Shown here: one piece after another, positions 21,258 through 32,710 of the stretch
Layout: every line of letters begins with the position of its first letter
Position numbering within the stretch: position 1 is the first letter of the stretch
Assembly (NCBI GenBank): GCA_947685225.1
Contig: CANTUV010000031.1
Coordinates: 66,693,001 to 66,757,000 of the forward strand
Source of the DNA: Garcia nutans
Taxonomy: Eukaryota; Streptophyta; Magnoliopsida; Malpighiales; Euphorbiaceae
Reading direction: 5' to 3'
DNA: 64,000 bases
Notes under the pieces: generated by a model
What the model saw: the letters and a program-made list of their open reading frames with translations, nothing else
What the model was told of the DNA's origin: nothing
Databases searched by the model: none
Made by a program: the position numbers and the translations under genes

Positions 21258-22660
21258 TGTTAGACAAATGATCTTAATTTTGATCCTTGACAACTCAAAT
21301 GAATGATCTATTTAACTTGTGTTTGAGAAATCTTGTTGCAGGATTAGGTTGCTTCAATTAAAGGTGAACAGAACAATTCTAGCGGTTGCACCTCACCTGA
21401 ATACGACCGCTCCAAGCAATTACAGAATAAAACCTTGTCACAGTAGGTTTCGCGGTCAGAAGTTCGAACTCAGTCGCGACCGCTCCTATAGAATAGCGAC
21501 CGTCCAAATACTTGTACGACCGCTACTCAAGGAACTTAAATCATTACAATCACAGTAAGGTTCGCGGTGACAAGAACGGTGAATGACTCGACCTCGCTTA
21601 CCACTTTAGCGACCGCCCATTTAGAGTTGCGACCGCCCAACAATTCAAGAAGAAATTGCTCAAAGAGACAGTAGTGTTCGCGTCCTCAGGTGCGTCCAGA
21701 AGTTCGGCGCGAGAATATGAGTTCGACCGCGAAAGGCTACCAAGGGCGACCGCGAGATTCAAATTATGGCGGACATCTTTTTTGCCCTGTCAGAAAATGA
21801 CACGTGATATGACCGTTGTAAACCCACTTCAATATTCAAAAAGGGCGACCGTACCTTTGCTTGGCGCGACCGTCCCGACAAACACAGCATGGGCAAGAAA
21901 CGGTCCACAAACACATCATGGGCAAGATTCCAGCTGCAGAGCACTAAAATTCGACCGTTGAAGCTTTTTAAAAGTAGCGACCGTCCTTGGTTAAAAGGAC
22001 GACCGCGTGAAGCATGAGCGCGACCATCCTTGTATGAAGGGCGACCGCGAAGTGCTTCAGACAGTTAAGTAAAGAAGGTCTAATCTGCCAAGACTTTATT
22101 CTCAACATCAATAACGGCTAGTAAGACCACATTGGCTATAAATACAAAGTTTCTATGAGAAAACAAAAAAAGAGACAACATTGAGAAAAGATTTTCATAG
22201 CCAAGCAACAAATTTTCTTTTACTTAAACTTGTATTTAAATTGTTATGAATGTTAGGTGTTAGCATTGAAAACACCATTGTATAAGTTTGAGTGTAAGCT
22301 TGGGAAACACTTGGGTTGTGAGAGTAAGCCTTGTAAAACTCTTGTTAGGTTGTGAGAGTAAGCCTTGTAAAACTCTTGTTTGGGTTGTAAGTGTGAGCCT
22401 AAGAAAAACACTTGTAAAGTTGGAAGTGAGCTTGTAAAAACTTCAAAGACTAGTGGAACCTTAACAAGTTGTTAAGGAAGTGGATGTAGGATTGAAGTAA
22501 ATCCGAACCACTATAAATCTTGTGTGTTCTTTCTTTCCTCCATTACTCAACCAACTCTCTATTCCGCATTTCTTGTTTGTTGAGTTTTTTAAATTGTCAT
22601 TATTTCTTGAGGAAACCAATTCACCCCCCCCCCCCTCTTGGTTGCCATCTTGGGACAACA
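21258..22660 (+). mobile_element. Copia 3' LTR (1,403 bp)
   Basis: It begins TGTTAGAC after the PPT and ends GGGACAACA before the TSD GGTAC (22661-22665). It is about 98.6% identical by eye to 12462-13864, with the same CGACCGC cluster, TATA box and tandem repeat. Confidence 0.93.
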
Positions 22661-23192
22661 GGTACCTCATTAGTTAAATATCATGTAATTTAAATTGTTT
22701 TTCTATTTTAGAACCAATGTAAAGGGCATGTTTCTATCTTTGGGTGGGTGTCCTATTCAGGTATGGGATGTAAGGACATGTTTCCATCCTCGGATGGGTG
22801 TCCATTTATTTGCTTTGTTTGGACATTGCTTTGATTTTAATATAATGATGCTTTCTTTTAATTATTGTGTGTAATATGGATAATATTGTTATACTTAAGA
22901 ATTTTATAATATTAAGACCTGTAAAGGAGGTCGGTTCCAATGAGCCGAGCGTTATGGGGTGCTGGGCCTTTTCTCACCTTCCCCACACGTACCCAACTTT
23001 TCAAACCCATTAGGGGGTTGGGGATTCCTTAGGAATTGAGTCATCCACCCCTTTCTTTTTTCCCTGCTCATTCGGGTGGCAACTCCATTTTCTCTAGACT
23101 TAGGTCTGTGTTCTCTAAGGCCCCAAGCCTAAACAGTGTCGAAGTCGCAAGAACTATTCCACCGGGAGTGAGGGCAAAAATCCCCGCTCACA
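22661..23192 (+). mobile_element. Tat-type LTR, second part, ending CTCACA
   Basis: This completes the LTR begun at 9617 (22661-22665 is the TSD copy). It carries the GGTCGGTTCCAATGAGCCG block shared with 3181-3205 and closes with CAAAAATCCCCGCTCACA. Immediately beyond 23192 the sequence is that of a minus-strand Tat LTR, so the plus element inserted into that LTR. Confidence 0.88.
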
Positions 23193-23806
23193 GGGATAGA
23201 AAGAATAAATTAGGTTTTTGAGGTTTTAGGGAAACAGAAGGATGATTTTTAGGGTTTAAGAACGATTTAAGGTTTTTGGGAAATCAAAGAAACGGATTAA
23301 AGTTTTTAAAGGTATCTAGAAATAGAGGAAATCACTTAAGGTTCCTAGAAACAAAGATCAAGTTATTACATCTTCAAAGATTGAAGTTTTGAGTGTATAA
23401 TCTTATGAATCAAATAAAGAATGAAGCTACAGTAAGAAACAAAAAGAAATTAAGAATTCAAACCTTCATTCGTTTGTTCCACCAAAAATTGCTTCTTAGA
23501 TGAACAAGGTCAGAGACAAGCTTTGCTGCCTTTGATGAATTATAGATTTGCTTGTTTGTTGCTTCAGTTTGTTGAGTTTCAACCACCTAATCAAAAGTCT
23601 CCCAAAATTCTGAGTTCAAAAAGAATTCGAGTCTGATCCCTCAAAGTTTTTCTCCCAAAAGTCCTCCCAAATTTTTCTCCTCAATTTCGATCCCCCCTTT
23701 TTGTGTTGGTTTTGGTCTTATTTATAGAAGATTAATTAATTTTTCTGACGCAAATTTTTTCAAAACCAAATTCAATTCGGTTTCGATTTCCTTTTTTATT
23801 TCAAAA
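23193..23806 (-). mobile_element. Residual 3' LTR of the minus-strand Tat element
   Basis: 23193-23740 aligns with 37390-37935 of the 5' LTR in the same (minus) orientation, including the TATA region. 23741-23806 matches the segment just upstream of the TATA box but inverted. The U3 beginning with TGTAGACC is absent, so this LTR copy could not have been made intact by reverse transcription and has since decayed; its other side was split by the plus-strand Tat insertion. Confidence 0.72.
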
Positions 23807-24266
23807 ATTTTGACTAATGTTTATGCATATGTATTCTCCTTGCCCCCTGCGTGTAAAAATATTTATACACACGCAAGCATTTGAATGATTAAAGTAAATA
23901 ATTGAATTTACTGTTTATTTACTGTGTAGTCACTGTTCATGCACTATTTACTATTTATAAATAGTAAATTACTATTCATAAAATAGTAGTAAATAGTATT
24001 TTACTATTTTAAATAGTATCTTACTATTTATTAGTAAAATATACTATTCATCAATAGTAATTTACTATTTATAAATAGTAAAATATACTATTCATCAATA
24101 GTAAATTTTCTATTCATAAATAGTAAACTTTCTTTTGAATTTTGTTTTTTTCCTTGCCATTTCTTTATACAAACCAACGAATTCCTTCATTTCATTCACA
24201 GCAAAATCTATAATTTCTATAATTCTCTCAAATTCTTTCAAATTTAGCACATAGTTTTTTAAAAAA
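23807..24266 (+). promoter_or_regulatory. Upstream region of the antisense PMD gene, palindrome-rich
   Basis: From about 23930 to 24135 the sequence is an array of ACTATTTATAAATAGTAAAT-type near-palindromes. Just upstream, CCTTGCCCCCTGCGTGT (about 23842-23858) is the complement of the CGCAGGGGGCAAGG purine tract that other Tat tails carry. It separates the LTR remnant from the PMD start codon and is presumably the PMD promoter; no experimental basis. Confidence 0.5.
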
Positions 24267-26567
24267 ATGCATGCTTCAAGGTCAGGGACTCATTCTAATG
24301 CTGAGTTATTAGAGTTTATTCGGCATCATGAAGATGGAAATATAGATATACTCGCCAGGATGCCGCTTCATCAAAGTTCAAACCAAAAGAGCGTGGTAAT
24401 TATTTTTCCCTTTTTGATTTTTTCGTCTTTCTTTTTTTTCCTTTATGTTATTTATTTATTTATTTATTATTTTTTTATGTTTTTATATTATTTTTTAAAA
24501 AGTTTAGGAAAGATACATTAATTTAAGCAGACAGAATAATATGTACTTACCTGGTATTAACTTACCTGGCTCCGTGTTAGTCTGATCGTTGTGTTGTTCG
24601 GGCTGGAGGGTGTATCTATAAAGCCTGACAATGGTATGATGTAGTGTCTTCTTGGGTAAGGCAGATTATCCGAGATTGCGGCTTTGAAAGCTTCATCTTA
24701 CAATTGCCATCCGAGGAGTATCTGATAGACTGGAGCGTAGTCCAGGTGCTTGCAGAACGATGGTTGGACACAACCCACACTTTTCACTTGCCCATTGGAG
24801 AGATGACAATTGGTCCGGTCGATTTTACTACTATAATCGACCTTCGATATGATGGCGTTCTGGTTCCTCTGACCAACTATATTTTGACATTTGAAGAAAT
24901 TCAACAATTAATTGGTATGGAACCATCGTATAAAGGGCCTTTTAAGATAAAAATTGAACCGATTCGTAGCTATTGGATGAACTATGAAGGACGGGTTCAC
25001 AGGGACACGACCCAACAATATGCTCAAGAATTTTTGTTATATTTGCTTGGGTCGACCATCTTAGGTAGCACTAAATCCTCCATCCACTTGTCAGTGTTGA
25101 GGGCCCTTTCTTATTTTAGGACGGTACCATCTTCTGGCTGGGGTGAAGCTAGTCTCGCCTGTCTTTACCATGGTCTTGATAAAATTTTCCAAAATAAAAA
25201 GTCTTTTGTCGGCTTGATGGCGATTGTCGAGGTAATCTTCTTTTACCAATGTCAATTCCACTCCTTTCTTGTATGAATTTGATCTTTACTATTATTGTAG
25301 GCATGGGCATATGAATACAACCTCGTGAGTGTACCCGATATTCCCTGAGAGAGAGTCGGGTATCCAAGATTAAATTTTTGGCTGTCAGATCGTGTGAACG
25401 TTTCCGGCTCTCACCATGTGCATACTTATTGCTTTGTGTTGAGCTGCTTAACCTGGGACCAGGTAAAATAGCATTAATATGCTTTAAATATTATGTGAAA
25501 GTTTACTCACCTTATATTATTTTGCAGGTGAATTTGGCCTGGTGGAACCTAAAAGAGCGGACAAACTGGTCTCCCTTCATGAAGGCTACGCTATCTTTCC
25601 AACATTCTCGCCGAGTCATCGCTGGCCCAGTGTCTAGTGGTTGGTTTCTCAGAGAGAGAGTTTATGAGTGGTTTCTTAGTCCAGAGCAGCAGAGGGTCCC
25701 GATGCATTACCCAAAATATACTTTAAATATTATGTCAATGCCGGAGGATGCATGGTGGTCGGCTCGGTACGGTTATAGTGTAGAGTCATTTCTCCATCTA
25801 CCAGGTGCATTTTATGCCCATTTTATTCAAAGAATGCTCTTGAACTTTGATGTATCTCCTGTTGGCATATGGGAGATTCCCGAAGAAAATGAGGGTAGAG
25901 ATGAAGAGGCAGGAGAATTCGTTCCACATCTTGGGGCTAGCACTTCTCAGGTAAACCTTTTCCATTTTTCCCTTGCAACTGCTTCTTTCTCTTTTTTTTT
26001 ATTCTTTAATGATTGTTGCAGGCTATTGGCTCATTTGATCATGAGGCTGGACCTTCTTTTACTGCCCCATCATTTGCTCATTCTAGCCCGCCAAATATAC
26101 CATCTCATCCGCAGGGCATCGATATGAATTACCTAGTGAGTTTTCTTATTTCACGGTAATTTATGCTATATGTATGCATGATTATGTAAGCTCTTACCTT
26201 TTTCCTTCCTGGCTCACAGTGGATGCTTGAAGAACAAAATAGGAAACTTCAAGAAGAGTTGGCTACAAGTCATCAACATGCTTCTCATTTTGAAAATTTA
26301 TATCATCAATCCGAACAAAATTTCCGAGACTTTCAATTTTAAGGGATGAGGGATCCTGGTGCTTCTTCATAAAGAGGCCCCCAGACTGATGACCATGAGA
26401 TCCTTTCATCTACTTCTGATGAGGACCGTGACAGATCAAAACTCCAAGGTAATAGGGATTTTAGTGCTCCCGCTTCGGGCGATCCCGGGATGAGTAATTT
26501 GCCTCCTCCTCCAACAGGTGATGACTTTTTCAGGGCTTTATTTGATGACCTACCACCACCTTCTTAG
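24267..26567 (+). pseudogene. Plant mobile domain (PMD) gene, antisense to Tat element, six exons, four stops
   Basis: Predicted exons are 24267-24395, 24581-25231, 25301-25462, 25528-25950, 26022-26135 and 26220-26567. All introns are GT-AG and every exon length is a multiple of three, giving about 608 codons. The product resembles the PMD family (MAIN/MAIL-like, Pfam PF10536): exon 2 has RQIIRDCGFESFILQL and the PIGEMTIGPVDFTTI segment typical of its core, exon 4 a Trp-rich part, and the last exons a Gln/Glu-rich helix and a Pro-rich end. In-frame stops are at 24626 (TGA), 25346 (TGA), 26340 (TAA) and 26370 (TAA); there is no frameshift. It lies between pol and the 3' LTR on the strand opposite to pol. 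Cellular PMD proteins act in the nucleus in gene and TE silencing; a role for this one is unknown. Confidence 0.82.
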
Positions 26568-26965
26568 TAATGTATAAATTGTATCAACATTGTATAATAA
26601 CCATAATAATGAAAAATATAATTTCCATTTTTACTGTAAATAATTTTCTTTATTTCTTCTTTTTTTTTTACTTTTCATCGTTACTGCATCACAATTATTA
26701 AACTTTCTTTTTCATATTTCAATATTTATACAGTCGCCACCATAAAAGCCAAATGCAACACGGTAAAGTAAATTCATCGCCAATTCCTTTCCTTACACAA
26801 CATGGTTTCGTCCTTTTCCATCACCTTTACCTTATCAATTTTGGAAAAGTTTATTTCCTCTGTATAAATCACCTTTCATGCCATATTTCATACAGAAGCC
26901 AAAATACTTTCCATTTCAATGTAAAAACTCCTTTAACAATTTTGATTTTTCTTCATTCATCCACC
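26568..26965 (+). other. Spacer between the PMD and DUF7745 genes
   Basis: It is AT-rich and pyrimidine-rich. It presumably holds the 3' UTR of PMD and the promoter and leader of the next gene. An open frame reaches back to 26753 but the ATG in a CACCATGA context at 26966 is the better start. Confidence 0.5.
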
Positions 26966-28165
26966 ATGACCGAACTTCATTTAAAGAAGATAAAAATTTT
27001 ATTTAATAATATGGATGCCATTCACTGGAAGCAAATTTCATGGTCAAAACTTGATATTTTAAAGTGTTTTCAAAATGTTAAATTGGACCACTCCTTCTTA
27101 CATGCCATGTCTTCCTTTTGGAATATGGATTCTAGGGCATTTAAAATTAATGGCTTTGAAATATGTCCCTTGATTGAAGAATTTGAGGCCATCCTTGGAT
27201 ATCCAAATAATCAACAAATGGAGTTACCCACATTGATTTCCAAGACTCAACAGAAGATGCAGAGTTATTTCAAATTCCAAAACCCGAAGTTCTTCAGTTG
27301 ATGAGAGGTAAAAAATATTCTACTTGCTCCCTTGATTGATTTTTGTCTCTCTCATTTGGCTCCTACTAAGGCATGGGGACGTATACTCTGTCTTTGCTTG
27401 CTTGGCCAATTCTTGCTTGTTTCTTCCGATGGCGATATTGATCCACGAGTATTGGATATTATGGACCAAATGGAAGGAGGCTTGTCGTCAGTACTTGTGA
27501 TCTTAGCTGAGACTTTAGTTGGGTTAGACCAGCTTAAATCAGGATTGAGAAAGAGACTGACTGGGAGTCCGTTGCTGCTTCAGGTAATCACCTAAACTGC
27601 CCTTTCAAGTTTTTAATTTAGGTTTTCTTTTTTCTTCTTTTTATTGCTCTAATTTTTGCCTAGTCCGTCCATGTGGGTTTTCAGAGCTAGCGAGCTATCT
27701 TGATTTTTGCCTAAGCTACCCTTGCGGGTTTTCAACTTAGCGGACTTTCTTTTTTTTTTTTCACAGATTTGGCTTCAGGAGTGTCTCTGTTTGCTTGATA
27801 CTCCATCCATGGATTTTGCCAGATATCTACCACGTCATCATTTTGCTAGGAAACTACTCCATCCTGCTTCTTCATATGCTGACTGGGTTGACTGGATCCA
27901 CTCACGCGCTGAAGTCAATATCTGTTGGTTAGTACCTTGGTGGAAGATTTCTTGTATCGCCATGAGGACATACTTGATGTATGTTCCCCTTGCTGCTCTT
28001 TGTCAAGGTACATGCTATGATCCTCGCCGACTTGGCCGTCAGTATGGAGCTGAGCCTTGCAATTCTGAATTTACTCATAATTTAGACATGCCTTGCTTGA
28101 CTGAAACCTACTTGGATCAGTTGAGGCAAAGTTGGCCTGTACGTTATATTTATCGACTGCCATAG
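26966..28165 (+). pseudogene. DUF7745-like gene, antisense to Tat element, one intron, frameshifted
   Basis: The protein resembles the plant DUF7745 family of unknown function that is often found with retroelements (named from memory). Exon 1 has FWNMDSRAFKINGFEICPLIEEF, a family hallmark. After about 27230 the matching sequence moves to other frames (27332-27583 has GDIDPRVLDIMDQMEGG), so at least two frameshifts are present. The intron is 27584-27766 (GT-AG). Exon 2 (27767-28165) is open, with PWWKISCIAMRTYLMYVPLA and RRLGRQYGAEPC, and ends at TAG 28163-28165. The intron contains two units of the CTAGG module seen again at 28395. It is convergent with pol. Confidence 0.72.
27648..27745. repeat. 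CTAGG module, two degenerate units inside the DUF7745 intron
   Basis: TTTGCCTAG...GGGTTTTCA...CTAGCG-type units of about 50 bp, related to 28395-28555. Confidence 0.7.
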
Positions 28166-28639
28166 ATTTTACATTTGTCAATTCAGATAGTGTATTGTTA
28201 GGATGAAAAATAATTAAAGTAATAAAAGATGCTTCTTTTCCATTTAAATTTTGTCATCACCTTTTGCTATTGTGTTTATTTATTTTATCCATTTCGGGTC
28301 AAATACTTATAACAGTGCATATAGAACAATTTTAACATTAATTCTGTTTTATTAAATTGGGGAACAACCAAACATAAAGGCAGCATACATAAGATCACTC
28401 CTATTGCCAACTAGCCCTTTCGGGTTTTCTAATTGACGGTTTTCACTCTTTTAGCCCTAATTATTGCCTAGCCCGCCCTTTCGGGTTTTCAAAACTAGCG
28501 GACTGCTCTAACTTTTGCCTAGGCCGCCCTTTTTGGGTTTTCAACCTAGCGAGCTCTATCTTTTTTTTTTATTATTATATTTTTTTATTTTTTCATTTAT
28601 ACATAAAACCTCTTCAACCTGTTGACGTTCATTGGCTCA
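28166..28639. terminator. Convergent 3' region between DUF7745 and pol, with CTAGG repeat module
   Basis: No gene. Both neighbours end here from opposite sides, so polyadenylation signals for both are expected; AATAAA-like strings occur near 28220. Three units of about 50 bp at 28395-28555 share CCGCCC(T/-)TTCGGGTTTTCAA framed by TAGG and CTAGCG. On the pol strand the unit reads CGCTAGGTTGAAAACCC + (N) + GGGCGGCCTAGGCAAAAG. The same module lies at 55584-55672 in the other Tat element. A terminator role is inference. Confidence 0.45.
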
Positions 28640-30475
28640 CTAAATTCGTTCCCGTCCATGTCTAATAACTTCACCGCACCTTTGTTCATGACTTGTTTCA
28701 TGACATATGGCCCTTCCCAACTTCCCTCTTGGATCAGATACATTAGGCTTACATTGCTTCAACACCAAATCCCTAACTCTGAGTTTTCTGATTGTAACCC
28801 TTCTATTGTAGGCCCGAGCTATCTTCTTTTGATACAGTTGGTGATGATACAGTGCCTTTAACCTTCTCTCTTGTAGTAAAGCTAACTGTGTGTATCTGCT
28901 TGCTACCCATTCCATTTTAGGTAGTTTAGCTTCCAAGACTACTCTCAATGACTTGATTTCTATTTCAATTAGCAACACTGCTTCCATCCCATAAACCAAA
29001 GAAAACGGTGTCATTCTAGTGGGCATTTGCACACTTGTCCTATATCCCCATAAAGCAATGGGAAGCATCTCTGACCAATCCCTATAAGTCTTGGTCATCT
29101 TGGACAGAATTTGCTTAATTGTTTTGTTTGTTGCTTCTACTGCAAAATTAGCCTTTGGTCTATAAGGAGAGGATCTATGATGATAGATTTGGTACTTTGA
29201 GAATAAATCCTTAACTGCTCCTTGAAACTGTACCCCATTGTCTGATATCACACTGTGTGGGACCCAATACCTGCAGATGAGGTACTTTTCAATAAATCTA
29301 GCCATTTGACTTGCACCCAGTTTGTTGAAGGATTCGGCTTTGACCCATTTTGAAAAATAATCTACTGCTACCATAATGAAGCGGTGACCATTTAAGGCTG
29401 TCGGATGTATATCTCCTATAATGTCGATACCCCAAGTGGCAAATGGCCAGGGTGAAGACATAGAATGCAATTCTTCAGGAGGCATGTGATTTAAGTTACC
29501 ATACATCTGACATTGTTGGCACTTCTTTACAAACTCTATACAATCTCTCTCCTTGGTCAACAAGTAGTAACCTTGCCAAATAATCTTCTTAACTAGGGCC
29601 AAACCACTCATATGCAGTCCGCAACTTCCTGCATGTATTTTTGACATGATACGCTCCACTTCAGACTTCCTTAAACATCTCAAATGCACTCCATCAGGCC
29701 ATCTTCGATATAACTCTCCATGGAATGTAATGTATTGCAAAGACCATCGTCTTATGGCTCTTCTTTCTTTCTTTGTTGCCCCCAGTGGGTATTCCCTTTC
29801 CTCCAAAAATTGCCTTATAGTATCATACCATGCATCATGGTCTGTATCAGTTTCCATGATTGATTCATATTCATAGCAAGGAGTTGATGAACTAGTCAAG
29901 ATCAGAGGCTTAAGGAATAAGCTGACAGAGTTTTCCCATACCGAAGCTAATGTAGCTAGGGCATCAGCCATCTGATTTTCTTCTCTTGATAGGTGTATAA
30001 ACCTACACTCCTTAAAGTTCTTCTTCATCATGGTCAGGTAATGGTGGTATGGTTTTAATTTTTCTTCTTTCAACTCCCACTCTCCATTTACTTGGGATAC
30101 TACTAGCAATGAATCACCAAAAACTTTCACCTTATCCACCATCATAATCATTAGGGTTTCCAAACAAAAAATACAAGCTTTGTATTCTACCATATTATTG
30201 GTTGCCCTAAATTTTAATTTTTTGGCTATAGGGATGAGTTCCCCTTTGGGCGATGCTAGTATAACTCCCAAACCTGCTCCTTTCCTATTTATTGCTCTAT
30301 CAAAATACATTTTCCACCCTTGTACTTCAATTGCCTTTAAATGTTCATTCAGAAATTCCAAGATTACCTCTTCGCTATCTGGTAATGGTTGTTGGGGCAG
30401 GAATTCTGCCACCGTTCTACCTTTGATTGTTTTCCAGGTTACATACTCAATCTCAAATTCTTCTAATATTATCAA
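28640..30475 (-). pseudogene. pol: Tat pol, 3' half: second RNase H and integrase
   Basis: An uninterrupted 611-codon frame. The first residues are the end of the RT-linked RNase H connection (EFEIEYVTWKTIKG). The archaeal-type RNase H follows at about residues 50-180: YFDRAINRKGAGLGVIL, VEYKAC, FGDSLLVVSQVNGEW and NQMADALATLA hold the acidic residues. Integrase follows: the HHCC finger (IHAGSCGLH...CQQCQ), the core with GIDIIGDI, ISDNGVQFQG and the Glu in NFAVEATNKTI. The C-terminal end diverges after about residue 590 and may be frameshifted. It is separated from RT by a frameshift near 30475. The integrase would insert the cDNA into nuclear DNA. Confidence 0.9.
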
Positions 30476-32652
30476 CCATATTTCCCAATCAAAGAGGGTG
30501 TCTCCCTTAAGTACTTCATTGGATCCAGCCTGGAAATTTCTTGCACACTATACGATTGAAAGTAATGCTGTAACTTCTTAAAAGACCAAACCACGGCTAT
30601 ACAGGTCTTTTCAATGATACTATACTTAATTTCATAAGGTAGGAGCTTTCTACTCAAATAGTAAACTGCATGCTCAATCCCTGACTCATCTGCTTGGGCT
30701 AGCATGGCTCCTATTAACTCTTCTTCTACTGCTAAGTATAGTAATAGGGGTTTGCCGGATTTAGGTGGTTTTAAAACAGGTGGATTCAACAAATACTCTC
30801 TTATTCGCTCAAAGGTCTTTTGACATTCTTCATTCCATATGACCGGCTGATTCCTTTTATGCAATTTGAAGATAAGCTCACAAATTGTTGTGAGTTTTGC
30901 TATGAATCTGCTAATGTATTGTAATTTACCAATAAATCCCTGAACTTCTCTCTCCATCTTAGGGGCTGGCATATCCCTGATTGCTTTAACTTTGTCAGGA
31001 TCAATCTTAATGCCATTCGGACCAATCACATGTCCCAATAATTTACCTAAGGTAACCCCGAACACACACTTCTTCGGGTTCAATCTTAGCTTATATTTCA
31101 AAGCTCTATCGAAGAATAATTCCAAGTTTTGGAAGTGTTGTTCTCTTGTATATGATTTAACCATAATATCATCAACATATACTTCAACTTCTTTGTGCAT
31201 CATGTCATGAAATAGTGTGGTGGCCATCCTTTGGTAGGTTGCCCTATCATTCTTTAAGCCGAATTGCGTCACCCTATAATAAAATATACCCCATGTAGTA
31301 ATGAAAGCAGTTTTAACTTTATCCTCTTAGGCCATTAATACTTGATTGTATCCAGAAAATCCATCTACAAACGAGTGTAGCACGCTAGAGGCTGCACTAT
31401 CAATAAGGACATCTATATGGAGTAAAGGGAAATCATTTTTCGGTGAAGCCTTGTTTAAATCTCTATAATCCACACAGACCCTTATCCTTCCATCTTTCTT
31501 TGGCACAGGTACTATTTTGGCTAGCCAATCTGGATATTCTATCACTTCAAGGAACTTTACTTGTATTTGCTTAGTGACCTCTTCTTTAACCAATTCAGCC
31601 CACTCAGGTCTTAATCGCCTAAGCTTTTGTTTGACAGGTTTCATGTGAGTGTAAGTAGGAATATGATGCTCAGCTATGTCTCGATCTATTCCAGGCATAT
31701 CCTCATAAGACCAAGCAAATACTTCTTCATATTTTTTGAATATTTTTTCAAATCTCTCTCTCTCATCAGGAGTAAGGTCGGATGCTATGCTAATGTTTTT
31801 AGGATTTTTGGTTGTTCCCAAATTTAATGATTGTGTGTTAACAAAATTAATATTAAAGATGCTCATGTAACTGCTATTTGAATGTATGTAACCATCAGGA
31901 GAAACATCACACAAGTAAGCAAAATCAGACTTTATTGCATTCATTTTGGAAAAGAAAACATCATCATCCTCATACAAAACAGACAAATCAAAGTCAAAAT
32001 CAAAATCATTATTCTCAGAGTCATAAGGCAGGATGTCTTCAAACTTTTCTTCAACCAGGGCAGCAATTTCCTCCAGATTCTTCTCAGCTTTCAGGACAGC
32101 TTCATTCTTCTCTTTTGGATTGGATTCTTTGTTGGCTGATATGTTGAGCTCTTTCTTCATTTGGTACACTAGCTCGGCCACATCTTCAAAAATTTCAAAA
32201 CCCGGGATCAACTTTCCCATGAACATGATTGGCTCGGGCTTTCCTTGGAGTGGTCCCATATCTGGAGCTTTGACAAAGATCTCTTCAAGTGGTGGGAAGC
32301 TCATCTTTTCACTCTTCTTTGGTTGGACCTCATTGTTTTCATCATATCCCAACCCTTTCTTGGAAGTTTGAGTTCTAAAGTCTGGCAGCTCTGTCAAACC
32401 GGCCTTACCCTTTCCAAGACCAGCTCTGGGAAGGTAGTTCATGTTCTTCATCATATTCAAGACTTTGGAGTCTGCTACTTCATCATCAGAAATTGCAGCT
32501 ACTTGAAAACCATTGAGAGGCCTCTCTATCATTAGAGCGTTAACAATGTCATTATCTTCAGCTTCAATGACCATTGTCTCATCTCCGTTGGGGAACTTGA
32601 TCTTTTGATGAAGGGTGGAAGGAACTCCACCAAGAGGATGAAACCATGGTCA
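30472..32652 (-). pseudogene. pol: Tat pol, 5' half: G-patch-like linker, RT, RNase H; two stops
   Basis: One frame, stopped at 32650-32652 (TGA) and at 31327-31329 (TAA, inside RT). The first part has MKNMNYLPRAGLGKGKAGL, which resembles the G-patch-like segment found near PR in Tat/Ogre elements. RT has KKDGRIRVCVDYRDLNKA and FVDGFSGYNQ, and after the stop FGLKNDRATYQRM and VYVDDIMVKS (the YVDD box). RNase H has LLLYLAVEEELIGAML, YYLSRKL and VVWSFKKLQHY; the first catalytic Asp seems to be replaced by Glu or lost. The frame is lost at about 30480, after which integrase continues in another frame. Confidence 0.88.
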
Positions 32653-32710
32653 CCCCAAGAGTAAGGCAAAGGTAACCGGTATGTCTAAAACAACAAACTC
32701 AATAATAGAT

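Larger units (their letters stand above)
11556..22660 (+). mobile_element. SIRE/Maximus-type Ty1/copia retrotransposon, rearranged 5' end
   Basis: An 11.1-kb insertion with a 5-bp TSD. The order is an LTR fragment (11556-11744), a second copy of the env tail (11743-12461), a complete 5' LTR (12462-13864), tRNA-Met PBS, gag, pol (PR-IN-RT-RNH), an env-like ORF, PPT and 3' LTR (21258-22660). An env-like ORF after pol, two zinc knuckles in Gag and several GGGGGAG tracts are hallmarks of the SIRE lineage. By eye the two full LTRs differ at about 20 of 1,403 positions. All three ORFs carry breaks. Confidence 0.93.

Noticed and set aside
1457..23192. 1457 and 23192 as outer ends of one element
   Set aside because: The flanks AAGAT (left) and GGGAT (right) are not a convincing duplication, and the left LTR lacks its 3' end. 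This is kept only as an alternative.
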